Assembly (NCBI GenBank): GCA_021442155.1
Contig: CM038232.1
Span: forward strand, 58,249,436 to 58,313,435
Direction: 5' to 3'
Length of the DNA: 64,000 nucleotides
Source of the DNA: Cymbidium sinense
Taxonomy: Eukaryota > Streptophyta > Magnoliopsida > Asparagales > Orchidaceae
Below are positions 61,720 to 64,000 of the stretch, piece by piece. Numbering within the stretch: the stretch's first letter is position 1; every line of letters begins with the position of its first letter. A program made the translations under genes and the position numbers. The notes below the pieces were generated by a model. That model was not told where the DNA came from, did not search any database, and saw only the letters and a list, made by a program, of their open reading frames with translations.

Positions 61720-61872
61720 GAAGTAGAACCCATGTCTAAATAAACCCTAATGTGATGTTAGGAAAATCTAGTTGAATATATAACAATATGCCTCATCGAA
61801 AACATACTCCTACCCATCTAATCCAAAGATGGCAGAACAAATCTTTGAAGCTATTTTTTGCAATCAAATATT

Positions 61873-61891
61873 TTGCAACTCCACTAGAGAA
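61873..61891 (+). promoter_or_regulatory. Primer binding site of element D (tRNA-Arg type)
   Basis: TTGCAACTCCACTAGAGAA, 10 nt past the LTR end, is a decayed TGGCGACTCC-type site. It is followed by TTCTCTCTCCATCTCTAG, like element C. Confidence 0.65.
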
Positions 61892-63274
61892 TGCTTCTCT
61901 CTCCATCTCTAGTTAGTAAATTAGAAAAATAAATTATGTCCTAGGAATATCTCTAGTTATATTCCTTAGATTCTTCAATTTTAGTAGAGTCTGACTTTAG
62001 ATCTACCCTCAGGTATGAAATCATCCATGGAAAACTCAAACAATATGATGGATATTCGATAAGGAGAAGAATCCACTATTAGATTATCCTGAGCTATAAT
62101 TAGCACTAGTTCTGTTGGAACCACTATCCAGTTCATAACAATCTTTGAGGTTGTCCAGTTTCTACCAGCTGGACCAGTGAATGAATTCATACCTAAGGTG
62201 TACAACTAAAGAAACAGATCAACCCTGAATAAATCGAGGGCTGACACTACCTCAAAAAGAACATTTGTATTTAATAGGATATCAAAGATAGCCCTGAATG
62301 CTTAGGATAATATGACTGAAAGTCCAAATTAAGATCTATTATAGCAAACCCACTTAGTATCGTGTCTAAGAAATAGCGCCCAACATAAACTACTATCCAA
62401 GCTCTAAGTGGAAAAAATGACCACGAAGCATCTTCTTTGGGCACTGAGATGTCTAGAAGAGATAAAAAAAAATATAATCCTCTTATAGAGCTATCAGACC
62501 ATCCATTCATATTGAGCAACAAACTGACCCATAGGTAGAGGCCAACAAACCTTCAGATAATATCTTTTACTTGTTGAAATGGCTCAAAAGAAATAACCTC
62601 GAGGGACTTATAAAGAAATCTTTATGGGATAAACCTACAAGTTCCATGTCTCAGAATTAGTAACGGCAAAGGAAAATAGTTTCTTCTTGAATCTACAAGG
62701 TCCTGAAGACTATCAAAAATAGAGGTCTTCAAAGATGAATCAATAAGTTAGTGAGTTAGGTCACCAAATAAGCAAATTCCTACTTTAAATGGAGTGGGAA
62801 TATTAAGATGTATCACTTTTCCCATCTTAAGTTGAAATCAACACCAAAAAATTGGATGATCCATGAGCACCGACAACAAGTCATCCAATAAAAAACAAAT
62901 AGATGTCCAATTGTAAGAAGGTATCGAAAATAATATCAAAGAAAGCCACATCACCAACGTCGTTCTAACCCAGTTAGTGTGCACCAGGATGTGACATATG
63001 GGATTCATTCTCAGAGATCCATCACTCAAAAGTCCCAACTCATATGGAGAGCCAAAGGATTGAAAGATGTCAAAGAGGAAGGAGCTCAGCATAAATCAAC
63101 TCCCCCATGTAATGAAGAAGTTGACTCTCCTATTATCAGCTAGAAGCGTCAGTCTGAAAAGAACTGAACAATGGATGATGACATGGATGACCAACTTCTT
63201 GGGAAGATAGAGATCTCCCAAACAATGAAGAACTGCATAGTTTAGATCTTAAAGATAATGAAGAGGTTGATCAA
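61892..63274 (+). mobile_element. Leader region of element D
   Basis: About 1.4 kb between primer binding site and gag. The plus strand has some longer open runs (for example around 62060-62210 and 62620-62700) but I recognise no protein. Three minus ORFs of 74-84 codons (61981-62205, 62271-62522, 62838-63092) are probably antisense by-products. Confidence 0.4.
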
Positions 63275-64000
63275 ATGGAGGTTGAGATTGTCTGCATGGT
63301 TGATACTTGCCTAAGAAATGAAGGTGTAACATTTAAACAACAAAGCAAAGAGGATCAACAAGGAAACCCAAGTCACCGAGAACCTAGAGCTGAAGCTCAA
63401 GTAGAAGTGGAAGTGACTGAAGAACTCACATATATCATAGAAAGGATTCAACAATAGATGGGCTCCTAACTCTAAAGAAGAGACCATGAAATTAGTCAGC
63501 TAAACAACCGCCTTAACAAAATGTGCAGGCTAATGAAAAACTTATTGGGTCAGCTTAACCTTAAAATAATAACAACACAATAGATACCTAGAAGGAATCC
63601 ACTAGAGATAACTAATCTAGTAGTGGAGAATGAGGGTGTACAAAATGCTCCACCCAATTTACTAGTAGTTGAAGCACAAAGACAACATCTTCTAGGGGAA
63701 GCCACACCGAACCTTCATCAGGAAGGTGATATTATCACCAAGTCTGAAGTGGAAGATCTCATTAGCCAAAAGGTTAAAGTACTGATAGCCTCAAAAACTA
63801 TTGAGCAACTGGTTGGAAAAGGGCAACCATATCAAGCTGAGTATAATCAAGTATAGTATCTTAAAGGATACGTAGTGTCAAATTTTAATACCTTCTCAGG
63901 CAATAGAAAATCTATGATAACATTTGGCCCAGTTTAAAGCATCATGCAAAAATGCTAGTGGAAATGATGCTTTATTGCTACATCAATTTAACAGCAGTCT
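63275..64000 (+). pseudogene. gag of gypsy element D, start of gene, running off the window
   Basis: ORFs at 63275-63457 and 63623-63856 give a charged N-terminal region and then SEVEDLISQKVKVLIASKTIEQ and a GQPYQAEYNQV block with a following LKGYVVSNFNTFSG, the entry into many gypsy gag capsid domains (PF03732). After a frameshift near 63895 the reading continues HLAQFKASCKNASGNDALL and LHQFNSSL to the last base. Retrotransposon gags in this class usually continue with AFxWY. It is less decayed than the gags of A and C, but has stops between the ORFs. The type differs from the Tat gags above. Confidence 0.7.

Larger units (their letters stand above)
60130..61862 (+). mobile_element. Short LTR of gypsy element D
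   Basis: The left end TGTTGAATTTTGTTCC and the following ACCTCCTCCCC...CATAGATCTAG block align with the starts of copies A3/A4 (CATAGATCTAGGACTC). The right end TTTTTTGCA is followed by a primer binding site. The zone before the end (GAGAGTGCTC..., CTATGGAGGCTTG, AATAAACCC) also aligns with copy A6. It is only 1.7 kb long: the shared ends are kept, while the long middle is replaced by two arrays of degenerate palindromes. Confidence 0.7.

Overview
This window looks like a heterochromatic block of an angiosperm nuclear genome. It is AT-rich, has almost no open reading frame above 100 codons, and consists nearly entirely of decayed LTR retrotransposons nested in one another, with satellite-like arrays. 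I see no intact host gene, no tRNA or rRNA gene, and nothing prokaryotic. The genus cannot be read from the sequence.

The dominant component is a Ty3/gypsy family of the Tat/Ogre lineage with giant LTRs (4.9-7.9 kb in the complete A-type copies). The lineage call rests on decayed gag, protease, RT-RNase H, a second (archaeal-type) RNase H and integrase in one copy, on an antisense coiled-coil ORF behind integrase, and on tRNA-Arg-type primer binding sites. LTRs read TGTTGAC...CA in element orientation, begin with a small hairpin, carry a TATA box about 1.5 kb before their 3' end, and contain a conserved hairpin with a CTTG loop about 235-270 nt before their 3' end.

Layout. 1-1028: 3' end of a giant LTR (+) inserted in the 3' part of a SIRE-like Ty1/copia element, whose polypurine tract and LTR follow (1029-2994). 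2995-8910: 3' region of a Tat element 'E' (+): a 102-bp satellite interrupted by a second SIRE-like LTR (3705-6299), a 127-bp tandem array, and an antisense coiled-coil pseudogene. 8911-23095: Tat element 'A' (-), with 3' LTR, 3' UTR, antisense ORF, integrase, RNases H, RT, protease and gag cut at 23095. 23096-46338: Tat element 'B' (-), inserted in A's gag; its 3' LTR is split by two solo LTRs (24306-30746 and 34064-41973, the latter with an exact 5-bp target duplication), followed by a 48-bp-unit array and integrase. 46339-59720: Tat material 'C' (+), inserted in B's integrase: LTR, primer binding site, a mosaic region, then gag, protease, RT and RNase H. 59721-64000: a diverged element 'D' (+) with a short 1.7-kb LTR rich in degenerate palindromes, a primer binding site, a leader and the start of gag.

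Nothing here appears able to transpose: reading frames are broken and the RT, protease and integrase catalytic motifs are altered. The most interesting signals are structural: the covarying LTR hairpins, a satellite that can be traced to the 3' UTR of a Tat element, and palindrome arrays inside the LTR of D.
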